DNA of 57,929 nucleotides from Actinomycetota bacterium (GCA_016931915.1 JAFGDU010000057.1:1-57929); one strand, 5' to 3'. Counted from the first letter of the stretch, positions 43,156 through 52,417 are shown. Program-made: numbers and translations. Notes: generated from the sequence alone by a model not told the origin.

Positions 43156-44520
43156 TCAGAACTCCGACCTCAAGGCCTCCGTTATCTCTACCTTCGTGGC
43201 CTGCCTGGCAGGGAACACTCCCGCCAGCACCCCGACGATGAACGCCGCGAGGAAGGCCACCAGTACGCCCGACCAGGTGGGAGTGGCCGGGAGCACGCTC
43301 AGGTTGATGAGCAGGGCGGCTACCAGGCCCAGGGGAATGCCGATCAACGCTCCCACGAGGCACAACAGGACGGACTCGAAGAGGAACTGCAGGATGATCA
43401 TGCGCTTCGATGCGCCCTGCGCCAGCCTCACCCCGATCTCCTTCGTCCTCTCCTTCACCGACACGTACATGATGTTCGCTACACCTATGCCGCCGGTCAG
43501 CAGCGAGATCGCGGCTACGCCGAACACCAGCGCGTTCAGGACGTCGAAGATAAACTGGTAGGTGTCCATAAGGTCTTCCTGGTCCTGGATGTTGAAGTCC
43601 GCTCTCACCAGGTCCGGGTTCTCTGCCTTGTGGTTATCGAATATCGCCTCTTCCATGCTCTCCATCGCCGCTTGGAGGTTTTCTTCCGAGTCCACCGCCG
43701 CGTTTATCTCCAGTACGCGGTCGCTGAACCCGCCTGCCAGCACCTGCGCATCCTCTATGGGGATGTAGAGCTCGAGGTTGGGGTTGTTGAAGACGGTCTT
43801 CCTGCGTTCCTCCATCACCCCCACCACCTCGAAATCCATACGCCTGGTGGGGCTTACCGTGGGGTTCTCCGGGTCGATCGCCTCCGGGTCCGCGTATTTA
43901 ATGCTGATCATCTCGCCCAACACGTCTTCTTCGATCGAGTCGAACAGGGCCTGGGCCGCGAGGGTGCCCAGCACGCATTCTCCCACCTCTTCCTCCTCCG
44001 AGTCGCCCTTCCCGTCCTTTCCCTTTTTCTCCGCGTCATCATCCTCAAGAAAACGGCCGTAAGCGACCTGGACCTTGTTCAACTCGATATAATGGCCGTC
44101 GGTGCCCTTGACGAAGGTGTGGGTCGTCTTGACCTCGCCGCCGCGATCCTCTACCGCCTCGATCTCGTAGGCCATCTGGATCATCGGGTAAGCGTCTTCT
44201 ATGTGATCGCTGGCGCGCACCGTTTCCACGTCCTGCACGGTAAGCGTGCTCGAGCCGAGGTTGGGTTGGGAGAGCATCTGCATCTGGGCGGCTGAGATCC
44301 CTTCCGTCTCGGATACGGGCTCACCGCTCCGGACTACCAGGAGGTTGGTCCCGAGGTCCTTGACCTCCTTGGTTATCTGGTTCCGTACCCCTTCGCCCAT
44401 GGCGATGAGGGCGATAACGGACGCGATGCCGATGATGACCCCCAGGATCGAGAGCATGGACCTCATGGGGTTGATAGTCAGGGACCTCAGAGCGGTGCGA
44501 AATATCTCCCTTACGTTCAT
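43156..44520 (-). CDS. MacB-like ABC transporter permease
   Basis: FtsX/MacB-type permease of 454 residues. An N-terminal transmembrane helix (SILGVIIGIASVIALIAMGE, about residues 22-42) precedes a periplasmic-core-like domain (about 50-310), followed by three C-terminal helices (YQFIFDVLNALVFGVAAISLLTGG; LVGALIGIPLGLVAALLI; LVAFLAAFIVGVLAGVFPA). The first residues RTALRSLTINPMRSMLSILG are typical. Mechanotransmission type: it moves a substrate such as a peptide, lipid or drug, or a signal, across the membrane with the ATPase. It starts 13 bp after the ATPase gene. Confidence 0.92.
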   Translation of the reverse strand: MNVREIFRTALRSLTINPMRSMLSILGVIIGIASVIALIAMGEGVRNQITKEVKDLGTNLLVVRSGEPVSETEGISAAQMQMLSQPNLGSSTLTVQDVETVRASDHIEDAYPMIQMAYEIEAVEDRGGEVKTTHTFVKGTDGHYIELNKVQVAYGRFLEDDDAEKKGKDGKGDSEEEEVGECVLGTLAAQALFDSIEEDVLGEMISIKYADPEAIDPENPTVSPTRRMDFEVVGVMEERRKTVFNNPNLELYIPIEDAQVLAGGFSDRVLEINAAVDSEENLQAAMESMEEAIFDNHKAENPDLVRADFNIQDQEDLMDTYQFIFDVLNALVFGVAAISLLTGGIGVANIMYVSVKERTKEIGVRLAQGASKRMIILQFLFESVLLCLVGALIGIPLGLVAALLINLSVLPATPTWSGVLVAFLAAFIVGVLAGVFPARQATKVEITEALRSEF

Positions 44521-44533
44521 GTCCCTCTCCCGC

Positions 44534-45508
44534 TCAACTCGCCCTCATGGCGTCCTCTATGGCGCCACCGCATTCCACGCAGTACTTGGCGAAAGGCCGG
44601 CTCGGAGTGCCGCAATAAGGGCAATCGATTTGCATCCCCTTCAGCTTCCTCAATATCGTATCCGACATCTTCGCCGATACGTCCAGTCCGAAGCCGCAGT
44701 TGGCGCAGAATCTCGCCTGCGCGCGGTTGCCGAAAGTACACCTGGCGCACACCCTCTGGCGCGCGGGCACCGGGCCTTCATCGCGCCACTTTCGCATCTC
44801 ATGCGCGGAGACCATCCTGGGACGGATCATCCTGTCGTCGACGATCCTGCCGTCGCTCAACTCGACCACGCGTTTGCCATAGGTGGCGATGTTGGCATCG
44901 TGCGTGACCAGGATAATTGTCCTGCCCTGGGCGTTTAACTGCTGCAGGATGCCCATGATCTCTTTGCCCGAATTCTGGTCCAGGGCCCCCGTCGGCTCAT
45001 CCGCCAGGACGATCGACGGTTCGTTGACGATGGCGCGTGCGATAGCCACCCTCTGCCGCTGCCCGCCGGAGAGCTCGCTCGGCTTATGGTGGAGTCGTTC
45101 CCCAAGCCCGACCGCCTCCAATGCGCGCCTGGCTGTCGCCTCACCCTGTTTCTTCGACATACCGGAGTACTGGATGGGGACCAGCACGTTGTTGAGGGCG
45201 TTCTCGTGGGGCAGGAGGTTGAAGGACTGGAATATAAACCCGATGTGGCGATTGCGTATCTTCGCCATCTGCTGGTCGTCCAGGGACATGATGTCCGCCC
45301 CGCCCACTCTCACGCTTCCCGAGGTCGGCTTGTCCAGGCATCCCGCTATCTGCAGCATGGTCGATTTACCGCATCCTGACGGGCCCATTATCGAGACCAT
45401 GTCACCCTGGCTTATCTCCAGCGTCACCCCTTTCAGGGCATGCACCTGGCTCTCGCCCATGGTATAAGTCTTCGTGACGCCAAAGAGCTGCAGAACCGCG
45501 CTGGTCAC
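44534..45508 (-). CDS. MacB/LolD-type ABC transporter ATPase with C-terminal double zinc ribbon
   Basis: ATPase of 324 residues, about 90 longer than usual. Walker A is GPSGCGKST (about residues 43-51), signature is LSGGQRQR, Walker B is IVLADEPTGALD and H-loop is IILVTHDAN. The added C-terminus carries two zinc ribbons, CARCTFGNRAQARFCANCG and CPYCGTPSRPFAKYCVECGG. GTG 45508 follows GGAGGAGAAG. The ribbon resembles those in the FHA protein and kinase of this cluster and may dock them together. First gene of the ATPase-permease-FHA operon. The substrate is unknown. Confidence 0.92.
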   Translation of the reverse strand: MTSAVLQLFGVTKTYTMGESQVHALKGVTLEISQGDMVSIMGPSGCGKSTMLQIAGCLDKPTSGSVRVGGADIMSLDDQQMAKIRNRHIGFIFQSFNLLPHENALNNVLVPIQYSGMSKKQGEATARRALEAVGLGERLHHKPSELSGGQRQRVAIARAIVNEPSIVLADEPTGALDQNSGKEIMGILQQLNAQGRTIILVTHDANIATYGKRVVELSDGRIVDDRMIRPRMVSAHEMRKWRDEGPVPARQRVCARCTFGNRAQARFCANCGFGLDVSAKMSDTILRKLKGMQIDCPYCGTPSRPFAKYCVECGGAIEDAMRAS

Positions 45509-45835
45509 CTTCTCCTCCGTGGGTCATCCGCCCCTATAGCACGAGCCGGCCTTGCTTGTCTGCTATGATTCTACTTCATATACGGCACGTAAACATTATA
45601 AGACACCCTTTGAGCTGTAAGGATATTGCTCTCCTCGCACCAGGCGGCCTTCGATCATGAAACGCAGGGTGGGATGCAGCTGGAGGCCTAAATTGTTGCA
45701 TGTATTGCAGGAGTGATATTATACAAAGGGCTCGATGTTTGGAATGGTTTATCTTCACTGGAGGTTAGCTGCAACGCTAGCGTGAAGCCCTGTGCACCGG
45801 ATGAGCTCGTTTACTTTTACTCGAGGGTGTGACTT
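45509..45835. other. Divergent intergenic region between ABC operon and kinase
   Basis: About 327 bp without a gene. TTGTTG (45693-45698) and TATTAT (45717-45722) at 18-bp spacing form a plausible promoter for the kinase, with a leader of roughly 107 nt. GAGGGTG lies 6-12 bases before ATG 45836. The promoter of the ABC operon presumably lies between 45540 and 45660; an AT-rich stretch near 45590 fits. Confidence 0.45.
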
Positions 45836-47884
45836 ATGCGGTCCAATATAAGCCACTACCGCATCTTAGAGGAGATAGGGAGCGGGGCAATGGGCCGTGT
45901 GTACCTGGCCCATGACGAGTTGATCCAGCGCAACGTGGCTATAAAGGAATTGCTGCTCCCCGTAAATATCGCGGAAGAAGATAGAACGGAGGCTATCGAA
46001 CGCTTCAAACGCGAGGCCCAGGCGGCGGGGAGGCTTTCCCACCCCAACATCGTCACCATCTATAGCGTGGAGGAGGAAGAGGGCGCCCCCTTCATCGTTA
46101 TGGAATACCTGGAGGGGATAACCCTGGACGAGATCTTGGGCGAGGGTCCCATGGAGCCCGCCCGGGCGATCGCCATAACCTCCCAGATATGCGATGCCCT
46201 CTCCTATGCCCATGACCACGAGGTGATACACCGCGACATCAAGCCGGATAATATCTTCCTGCTCGACGAGGGCAAGGTTAAAGTGGCCGACTTCGGTGTT
46301 GCCCGGCTCTTGAATTCCTCGACCATGACCCAGGTGGGGACGGTGATCGGCAGCCCGGGTTACATGAGCCCTGAACAGGTGCGGGGTGAGAGGACCGACA
46401 CCGGCACCGATATCTTCTCCCTGGGGGTGCTTCTGTACGAGATGCTCACGGGCGTCAATCCCTTCGCCGCCGATAGTCCCACCGCGGTGATGTACAAGGT
46501 GGTGCACGAGGAGCCCAGACCCCTCGCGGACTTGAATCCGGGTTTGCCGTCTCACCTGCAGGCGGTGATCTCAAAGGCCACCGCCAAGGAGCGGGATGCC
46601 CGCTACCAGGATGCTGCAGAGATGAAGCGGGATCTCGCAGTAGAAGTGTCTGCGGAGAAGGCAGCCCCCGCTACCGTAGTGGTGGCTGCCGCCACGGAAA
46701 CCGGGAGTGCGCCTGAGGATGATATTGGGGGGGAAAGAACGGGATCTGCCGTTCAGCGAGAGGAGGGGGGTAAGATGTATTGCAGCAACTGTGGCTACGA
46801 GATCAAGAGGAATGATAAATTCTGCCTGAACTGCGGAGCTCCCCAGCAGCCTGGAGGAGCGGTTGAAGGCCCGCCTCCCGCTGCCCCCCCGCCCCCTGCC
46901 GCACCCCCGCCGGCTTATCAGACCCCGGTTGCCTTTGCGCAACCGGAGGCTTCTCCCTCCGGCGGCAAGAAAAACACCCTGTGGATCGTTCTTGCCATCG
47001 TCGTGCCTCTAATGACCATCGGAGCCGTGCTGGGGATCGTGTTCGGCGTAAAGGGATGTTCCGAGAAGAAGGCGATCGAGAACGCGGACAGGTATGTGGC
47101 TGAATCGCTCGACTACATGAACGAGGTAGACGAGATAGAGGAGGGCCTCTTCGAGGAGACCAAGAACCTCGATCTGACGGTGAGCACGGATGAGCTCGAG
47201 GCGCAGGCGGAGGAGATACACGACGAACTGGCCACGGCTATCTCGAATCTCGACGCCGCGGCCAGCAGCCTTGAGAAGATCGAGGAAGAAAAGGAGAACC
47301 TGCCCGACTGGTGGGACGAGTACATCGCCATGCTCAACCGGGCCTACGCGGAGAAGATTGAGGCCTACCGGCTGTGGGACGAGTTCATCACCCGCCTGCT
47401 CGAGATCGACGCGTTCAACCAGGCCTACCAGAACATGCTGCAGCTCTACCTCGCCGCCCTGAACACGCTGGATGCTGCTGTCGGCCAGCACGACTCCGAG
47501 GACTACGCGGGCAGCAAGAGCACCACCTATGTCGCCCAGGATCAGCTGGCACAGGCGCGCGCGGCCCTGGAGGAGGCACAGGCGATGGAGCCCGGAGCCG
47601 ACCTCTCACAGTTCGCCTCGGCCATCTCCCAGGTCGAGGGGTGGATCCCGGGGCTGCAGGTCGCGGACGACCTCGGCAACGCGGGTTCGATCGAGGAGCA
47701 TAACGCCCAGGTGGATGCCATCAGGCCTGCTTTCAACTCCCTGCCGCGGGACGTGGGATTCGACATCATTTCCTGGTTCCAAGCCGAGAGAGACGCCTAT
47801 ATCATCGAGATCGAGGACCACCTGGTAAAGGAGGCGGAATACCGCCGCCGGGCGGCCGACATCTGGAACGCCAATAATCCCTGA
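45836..47884 (+). CDS. Ser/Thr protein kinase with zinc ribbon, transmembrane helix and extracellular coiled coil
   Basis: PknB-type eukaryotic-like kinase of 682 residues. Glycine loop IGSGAMGRVY (14-23), Lys37 in VAIKE, HRDIKPDN with Asp134, DFG Asp152 in KVADFGVARL, and SPEQ after TVIGSPGYM. The kinase domain ends near residue 275. After a linker a zinc ribbon occurs (MYCSNCGYEIKRNDKFCLNCG, from residue 314), then a Pro-rich segment, one transmembrane helix (about 381-404, TLWIVLAIVVPLMTIGAVLG) and an extracellular helical domain of about 275 residues. It would phosphorylate Ser/Thr in the cytoplasm in response to an external cue. Divergent from an operon holding an FHA protein, its likeliest reader. 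Confidence 0.94.
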   Translation: MRSNISHYRILEEIGSGAMGRVYLAHDELIQRNVAIKELLLPVNIAEEDRTEAIERFKREAQAAGRLSHPNIVTIYSVEEEEGAPFIVMEYLEGITLDEILGEGPMEPARAIAITSQICDALSYAHDHEVIHRDIKPDNIFLLDEGKVKVADFGVARLLNSSTMTQVGTVIGSPGYMSPEQVRGERTDTGTDIFSLGVLLYEMLTGVNPFAADSPTAVMYKVVHEEPRPLADLNPGLPSHLQAVISKATAKERDARYQDAAEMKRDLAVEVSAEKAAPATVVVAAATETGSAPEDDIGGERTGSAVQREEGGKMYCSNCGYEIKRNDKFCLNCGAPQQPGGAVEGPPPAAPPPPAAPPPAYQTPVAFAQPEASPSGGKKNTLWIVLAIVVPLMTIGAVLGIVFGVKGCSEKKAIENADRYVAESLDYMNEVDEIEEGLFEETKNLDLTVSTDELEAQAEEIHDELATAISNLDAAASSLEKIEEEKENLPDWWDEYIAMLNRAYAEKIEAYRLWDEFITRLLEIDAFNQAYQNMLQLYLAALNTLDAAVGQHDSEDYAGSKSTTYVAQDQLAQARAALEEAQAMEPGADLSQFASAISQVEGWIPGLQVADDLGNAGSIEEHNAQVDAIRPAFNSLPRDVGFDIISWFQAERDAYIIEIEDHLVKEAEYRRRAADIWNANNP

Positions 47885-47945
47885 GGGGATGCTCGGAAGC
47901 GTAGCGATTCACGACATCAATCGCCCATGGGCCCCTTGCCATAAG

Positions 47946-47973
47946 AAGGGGGACGGTTAAGGTCGTCCCCCTT
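47946..47973. terminator. Bidirectional terminator
   Basis: Perfect 10-bp stem AAGGGGGACG / CGTCCCCCTT with an 8-base loop, between the kinase (ends 47884) and the convergent acyl-CoA synthetase (ends 47987). Confidence 0.75.
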
Positions 47974-47986
47974 GTGTTCTCATCTT

Positions 47987-49927
47987 TCAGCAGGACATGT
48001 GCTCCGAGACCATCAGCATGGCGGTAGCGCGGTCTATCTTCCCGGCCGCCGCCCGCGGCACCTTGTCCACGAAGAAGATGTGGCGCGGGCTCTTGTAACC
48101 CGCCATGCGCTCGTGGCAGAATGCCGCGATCTCCTCCTCGCCGACGACCTCCCCCGGCACCGTCTCCACCAGCGCCGTGACCGCCTGTCCCCAGCGCTCG
48201 TCGGGGATGCCTATCACCGCGGCGTCCACGACCTTGGGATGCTCCTTGATGGCCGCCTCGACCTCCTCCGAGTAGACCTTCTCCCCGCCGGTGTTGATGA
48301 CGTAGTCGCCGCCGCGGCCGATGAGGCTGAACTTCCCTTCTGAGTCCACGCTGCCCTCGTCGCCGACGAAGAACCAGCGCTTGCCGTCCACCACGCGAAA
48401 GTCCCTGGCGGTCTTGGCGGGGCACTTCCAGTAGCCCAGGGTCATGTGGCCGCCGTAAACGAACTCTCCCACCTGGCCCGACCCCGGCTCCACGTCCCTG
48501 CCCGTCTCCGGGTCTATCACCCGGCAGGGGAAGAGCGCGAGCTGATGCAGGCCGCCGGAGGCGGAGGGGACCTTCGCCCCCGCAAGCTTGATATCCGCAT
48601 CCCTGGAGGTGGCCATCTCGGTGAAGGCGGCGCTGGTCTCGCTCGCTCCCATCTCGTCGAAGATGAGCATCTCCGGCTCCAGCTCCAGAAGGGCCCTCTT
48701 TACATGCGGAGACCACCTGCTTCCGGAGGAGAGTATGCCGAAGAGGCTGCCGGTGTCGTAGGGGCGCCCCTCCGCCGCGGCCTTACGCAACTCGTCCACC
48801 ATGGGTATGGCGAAGGCATCCCCCACGATAACCGCGCTGTGCGCCTTCTCCCTCTCCACCGCCTCCCAGAACTCGCGGGCGCTGAAGGGATGGGGCGTGG
48901 GCAGGAGAACGGTCGCCGCCGCCATGGAGGCGATCTGCGCGAAGCCCCCCTCATAGCCCGCGCCGTGAAAGAAGGGCGAGGCGGGGAGGACCTTGGCCCC
49001 GTCGTTGTACCTGCGGATAAAGGCGACCACGGCCATGACCGGGAGGTTGCCGGTGATGGCCTTGAAAGAATAAAAGAGGGCCTTCTTGAAGAGGGAAGTG
49101 GACATAAGCAGGCGCGTGCTTTTCAGGTCCAGGAGGGAGGCTGCGATGTTCCTCCCTCTTTCGTTGCCGATGAACTCGCTGATGATCCCGTACAGGGCGT
49201 GCTTGTCCAGCTCGAATAGGCTGTCCAGCACCGGCAGCAGGCCGTTGATCATCATCAGCTCCAGCCCGCGCAGGCGCTGCTCCCCGTCCCATACCGTCCC
49301 CTTGGGATAGCCGGTGGTGCCGCCCGTGTACATGAGGAAGCAGAAGTCGTCGTTGTACACCTTCACCCAGGGGTTGCTCTCGTCGCTCGTGAACAAATTG
49401 TCATACACCAGGGCTCCTTCCGGAACCTGCACGGGGCGCCTGCCCACGCCGTAGACGACGAGCTGGCGGAGCCGGGGCAGCTCCCCCCGCACCGATTCCA
49501 CCACGTCAGCGAAGTCCTCCTCGCAGAAGACCAGCACGGCGTCTGAGTCCTCGAGCACGTACTTGACCTCTCCGGCCACGAAGCGGGGATTGATATTGAC
49601 GGGGACGGCCCCCAGCTTCGACACCGCGTAATATATCTCCATCCACTCGATGGAGTTGAAGCCCGATACGGCCACGCGGTCCCCCTTCCTCACCCCCAGC
49701 CGCATCAGCCCGTGCGCCAGGCGGTTGCAGCGGCGGTTGAGTTCGCCCCAGTTGAGGCGGCGGTCTGCCTGCACCACGGCATTCATACGGGGGAAGAAGC
49801 GCGCGTAGCTCTCTATCTTGTACTTCCAGGTGCGGTTGCGTTTGCGCCTGCCCGGATAGCTCTGCCTGAAGTTCGCGAAATCGTCCTCTTCCACTTCCCG
49901 GGCGCCTAGCAGCCTCTCTTCAAGCAT
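47987..49927 (-). CDS. Acyl-CoA synthetase (AMP-forming, FadD-like)
   Basis: ANL-superfamily ligase of 646 residues that would activate a carboxylic acid with ATP and CoA. Phosphate motif MYTGGTTGYPKGT (about residues 228-240), DEMGASETSAAF, and GRGGDYVINTGGEKVYSEEVE with the hinge, then the C-terminal domain with the catalytic Lys in PRAAAGKIDRA. There is an insertion with helical segments (about 255-345, LELMMINGLLPVLDSLFELDK) longer than in many relatives. ATG 49927 follows GGGGGAGGG. Alone in its unit, although a related TetR/acyl-CoA context exists in the window. The acyl substrate is unknown. Confidence 0.9.
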   Translation of the reverse strand: MLEERLLGAREVEEDDFANFRQSYPGRRKRNRTWKYKIESYARFFPRMNAVVQADRRLNWGELNRRCNRLAHGLMRLGVRKGDRVAVSGFNSIEWMEIYYAVSKLGAVPVNINPRFVAGEVKYVLEDSDAVLVFCEEDFADVVESVRGELPRLRQLVVYGVGRRPVQVPEGALVYDNLFTSDESNPWVKVYNDDFCFLMYTGGTTGYPKGTVWDGEQRLRGLELMMINGLLPVLDSLFELDKHALYGIISEFIGNERGRNIAASLLDLKSTRLLMSTSLFKKALFYSFKAITGNLPVMAVVAFIRRYNDGAKVLPASPFFHGAGYEGGFAQIASMAAATVLLPTPHPFSAREFWEAVEREKAHSAVIVGDAFAIPMVDELRKAAAEGRPYDTGSLFGILSSGSRWSPHVKRALLELEPEMLIFDEMGASETSAAFTEMATSRDADIKLAGAKVPSASGGLHQLALFPCRVIDPETGRDVEPGSGQVGEFVYGGHMTLGYWKCPAKTARDFRVVDGKRWFFVGDEGSVDSEGKFSLIGRGGDYVINTGGEKVYSEEVEAAIKEHPKVVDAAVIGIPDERWGQAVTALVETVPGEVVGEEEIAAFCHERMAGYKSPRHIFFVDKVPRAAAGKIDRATAMLMVSEHMSC

Positions 49928-50075
49928 CTTGCCCTCCCCCTCGAGCCGGGTACCCCTCCCAGCTGCCGGATAACGCTATTCAGATACCATTCATTATATA
50001 ACTAAATGTTCATTTTGGTGGGATCCTTGTAAGAAGGGAGGGACGACGGACCGTTTCCCATCGCATGCGACTTTT

Positions 50076-50381
50076 CTACTGGTTCAATTGCAGTGGACAG
50101 CATTCCGGAGCAACCCCGCGCACGCGACGCAGAGTAGCCGGCCATTGCCTGGTCATGGCGATGGTCAGCAGGTGCTCGGGGTCGATGAAGTGGTCGTGGC
50201 TGTCCAGGCCCAGGTCGATGCGGACCCAGTCCACGGTCCCGTTGAAGTCGCTGCCCGCACGGTCGTAATCGTCGGTGACCGGGGTCCCGCTTTCCCGCCC
50301 CACGTTCATAATCTCGTCCATGGAGAACATAAAGGGCACGGTGCGCTCCACCCGGTCCAGCGACGACCAGTTTAAAGACAT
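50076..50381 (-). pseudogene. Remnant of an arylsulfatase (C-terminal end only)
   Basis: A 101-codon frame encoding the last ~80 residues of an actinobacterial-type arylsulfatase: VERTVPFMFSMDEIMNVG, GTPVTDDYDRAG, FNGTVDWVRIDLGLDSHD, then FIDPEHLLTIAMTRQ. In intact enzymes the protein ends at the MxRQ; here the frame continues 22 residues (WPATLRRV and on). The whole catalytic N-terminus, including the CxPxR formylglycine site, is absent, so it cannot be functional. Sits between the acyl-CoA synthetase and the GNAT gene. Confidence 0.7.
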
Positions 50382-50455
50382 GCTTTTTTACCACAATCAC
50401 GAAGGACTTGATTGAGAGTGGTCTTTATCCTTTGCGGTTTAATCCAAACCCTGAG

Positions 50456-51520
50456 CTATAGCTCATTAATATAGATATTTGCCGTACAATTACAAGGATT
50501 GCCACATTTAGGGCAGCTATAATCTCTCTTAATACTGTCCTCTCTCCAATATTTTTCTATATTGGCGATTTTTTTGAAATTCATAGCTTCGAGTATGCCC
50601 CTTATGGAATCAGAATCATCGGAGCCCCAGGATATTACCATAATTGCAGTACACCCAAGGCCGGAGAGTCTCTTGATGGCCTCAGTTGTGAGTGCTGTTC
50701 CAATTCCCTGGCGGCGGTAATTGTTCCTGATTGCGCACGAATTAATCAGCCCTACCTTATGCATGCATAGTTGCTGGGAGCTTCCTGCTTCTCTAATGAG
50801 ATCATGATACGCCAAAACCTCAGGAGGACTTAATACCCTCGCTAATAGAACGCCAGCAAACTCTCCCTGGACCGAGGCTTGGATCGCAATAGAGCCATCC
50901 CTGCTTTCAACGAATTTCTTCAAGAGTGACGGTTCAATATATCTTTCACCCAAGCTTGAGCCCAGTGTCGCTAGCGCAAAGCTAATATCTTTATCGTCGT
51001 CGGGCGATATCAAGCCTATGTCTATCTTTGTTTCTTTTCTCCATAGATAAGTCCCAGAAACAACCTTTCTGTTTATCGAATCGTATCCAGCCCATATCCC
51101 GTTATAGACATTTTTCATTGTTGGATCTGGCTCCATAAAAAATGTTCCTATTTCAGGATCACTTATAGATGCATTATGATAGACCCCTGATATATATCCC
51201 GTTTCGAGGATGTCCCCTTCAAAAATGTATTCGCGATCACCACCTTTATCGGGTGGCCCTATCGACTTTGATCTGCCCTTTATTTTTTCCCCACGTTGCT
51301 CTAAATGTAGCGGTGCTTTAACAATAGAGATCTGCCCATGCATTTCATCTTCATAATATGATATGTAGTCCCCTCCCACAGGATATTTCTTATGAATTCT
51401 CGATCTCCTATAAGCATTCCGGGATGATTTGACGGTAAAAATGATTGTTGCAGTTATGGACGCAACAACGATACTGATAAGAACCTCTCCAAGAATCGAA
51501 GAGACTTGGATGCCTAACAT
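50456..51520 (-). CDS. Membrane-anchored GNAT acetyltransferase with C-terminal Cys cluster
   Basis: Protein of 354 residues. ATG 51520 has a perfect AGGAGG six bases upstream. A transmembrane helix (about residues 9-30, LGEVLISIVVASITATIIFTV) is followed by a middle beta domain (to about 200) and a GNAT domain (about 245-335) with the acetyl-CoA loop RNNYRRQGIGTAL and the strand LSGLGCTAIMVISW. It ends with a metal-like CPKCGNPCNCTANIYI. It would N-acetylate an unknown amine or protein. The DNA is AT-rich compared with its neighbours, suggesting transfer. Middle-domain family is not recognised. Confidence 0.8.
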   Translation of the reverse strand: MLGIQVSSILGEVLISIVVASITATIIFTVKSSRNAYRRSRIHKKYPVGGDYISYYEDEMHGQISIVKAPLHLEQRGEKIKGRSKSIGPPDKGGDREYIFEGDILETGYISGVYHNASISDPEIGTFFMEPDPTMKNVYNGIWAGYDSINRKVVSGTYLWRKETKIDIGLISPDDDKDISFALATLGSSLGERYIEPSLLKKFVESRDGSIAIQASVQGEFAGVLLARVLSPPEVLAYHDLIREAGSSQQLCMHKVGLINSCAIRNNYRRQGIGTALTTEAIKRLSGLGCTAIMVISWGSDDSDSIRGILEAMNFKKIANIEKYWREDSIKRDYSCPKCGNPCNCTANIYINEL

Positions 51521-52028
51521 GAGCGTCCTCCTGAATAGGAACTTGCTGAACGAACACTCTTCACATGCCCTCCTTCTCAACAATATTATACTGCTAAGCA
51601 ATACAGTGCCGGCTCTTGGCGGAGCCTTCACCATGTTTTCCCCAAGACCAACTGCAGCAGCTGGAATGGAAGCTCCCCGCAGCCCGAGATCAAGGAGCCC
51701 TTGCCACCGCATGTGATCGTGCCACGATCCCGGATACAGAGTAACGCGTTTCTTGATGGGTTGCTTCGGGGGAATGACCCGGAATCTGGTGATTATTCTA
51801 TCACTGCCAGAATAAGCAGTAATATCCTCTCTATGCTGGAAAAAATAGGGCGCTTGCCTTCTGGGTTACTTTACCTGAAGTGCAGGAATATAATGGGTAC
51901 CGTTTACCACTTTCTGGTTGCCGTCGAGCCGTAAAAACCATCCGTTCACAGGAAATATGTGCACTCATACTAAATAATGGCCAACAATAATAGTAGTGGG
52001 ATCGATGCTGGCAAGAAGGTGCTCCAGG
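51521..52028. other. Intergenic region upstream of the first receiver gene
   Basis: About 508 bp with no supported gene. The right half (from 51934) is copied upstream of the second receiver gene: AAAACCATCCGTT, AATAATA-rich and ATGCTG blocks at similar spacing. The left half shows only weak coding potential on either strand. Confidence 0.5.
51934..52028 (+). repeat. Conserved upstream element of the first receiver gene (copy A)
   Basis: Shares AAAACCATCCGTT (51934-51946 here), AATAATA and TAGTGG..ATGCTG with the leader of the second receiver gene. The shared 13-mer ends 83 bp before the start here and 82 bp in copy B, so spacing is conserved. Confidence 0.7.
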
Positions 52029-52400
52029 ATGAAGACGATAGCATACATCGAGGACGACTCGGACATGATCGACCTCGTGTCCCTCATCCTCACCAGGCAC
52101 GGTTATGAGGTGACTGGTTTTACCGAGAGCCGGGAGATCCTTCCGCGCCTGGAGTCACTGAAGCCCGAACTCATCCTCCTCGACCTGATGATGCCCGACG
52201 TGGACGGAATCGAAGTCTACCGGGAGATCAAGGGCCGGGAGGGGATGGAGGAGGTACCGATAATCATCATCTCGGCTATGAAGAGAGCTCTGGACGAGAT
52301 CGAGAGAGAGGGAAGGATCAAAGTCGAGGCCTGCCTCGCCAAACCCTTCACCATCAGCGAACTGGTTGGGATCGTCGACCGCGTGATCGGAAGCGAGTAA
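52029..52400 (+). CDS. CheY-like stand-alone response regulator, copy A
   Basis: Receiver-only protein of 123 residues from ATG 52029 (GAAGGTG 8 bases upstream; an in-frame start at 51996 lacks a site). Acidic pocket MKTIAYIEDDSDM (Asp9, Asp10), phosphoacceptor Asp52 in LILLDLMMPD, Thr/Ser switch in IIIISAMKR, Lys in CLAKPFT. No output domain, so it must act by protein contact, for example with a histidine kinase or a diguanylate or chemotaxis partner elsewhere. It is followed after 160 bp by a nearly identical copy. No histidine kinase lies in the window. Confidence 0.93.
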   Translation: MKTIAYIEDDSDMIDLVSLILTRHGYEVTGFTESREILPRLESLKPELILLDLMMPDVDGIEVYREIKGREGMEEVPIIIISAMKRALDEIEREGRIKVEACLAKPFTISELVGIVDRVIGSE

Positions 52401-52417
52401 GCTCGGTACGCCCTGCA

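Noticed and set aside
42826..44295. Plus-strand frame of 489 codons over the MacB permease
   Set aside because: Arg/His-rich shadow of the minus-strand gene.
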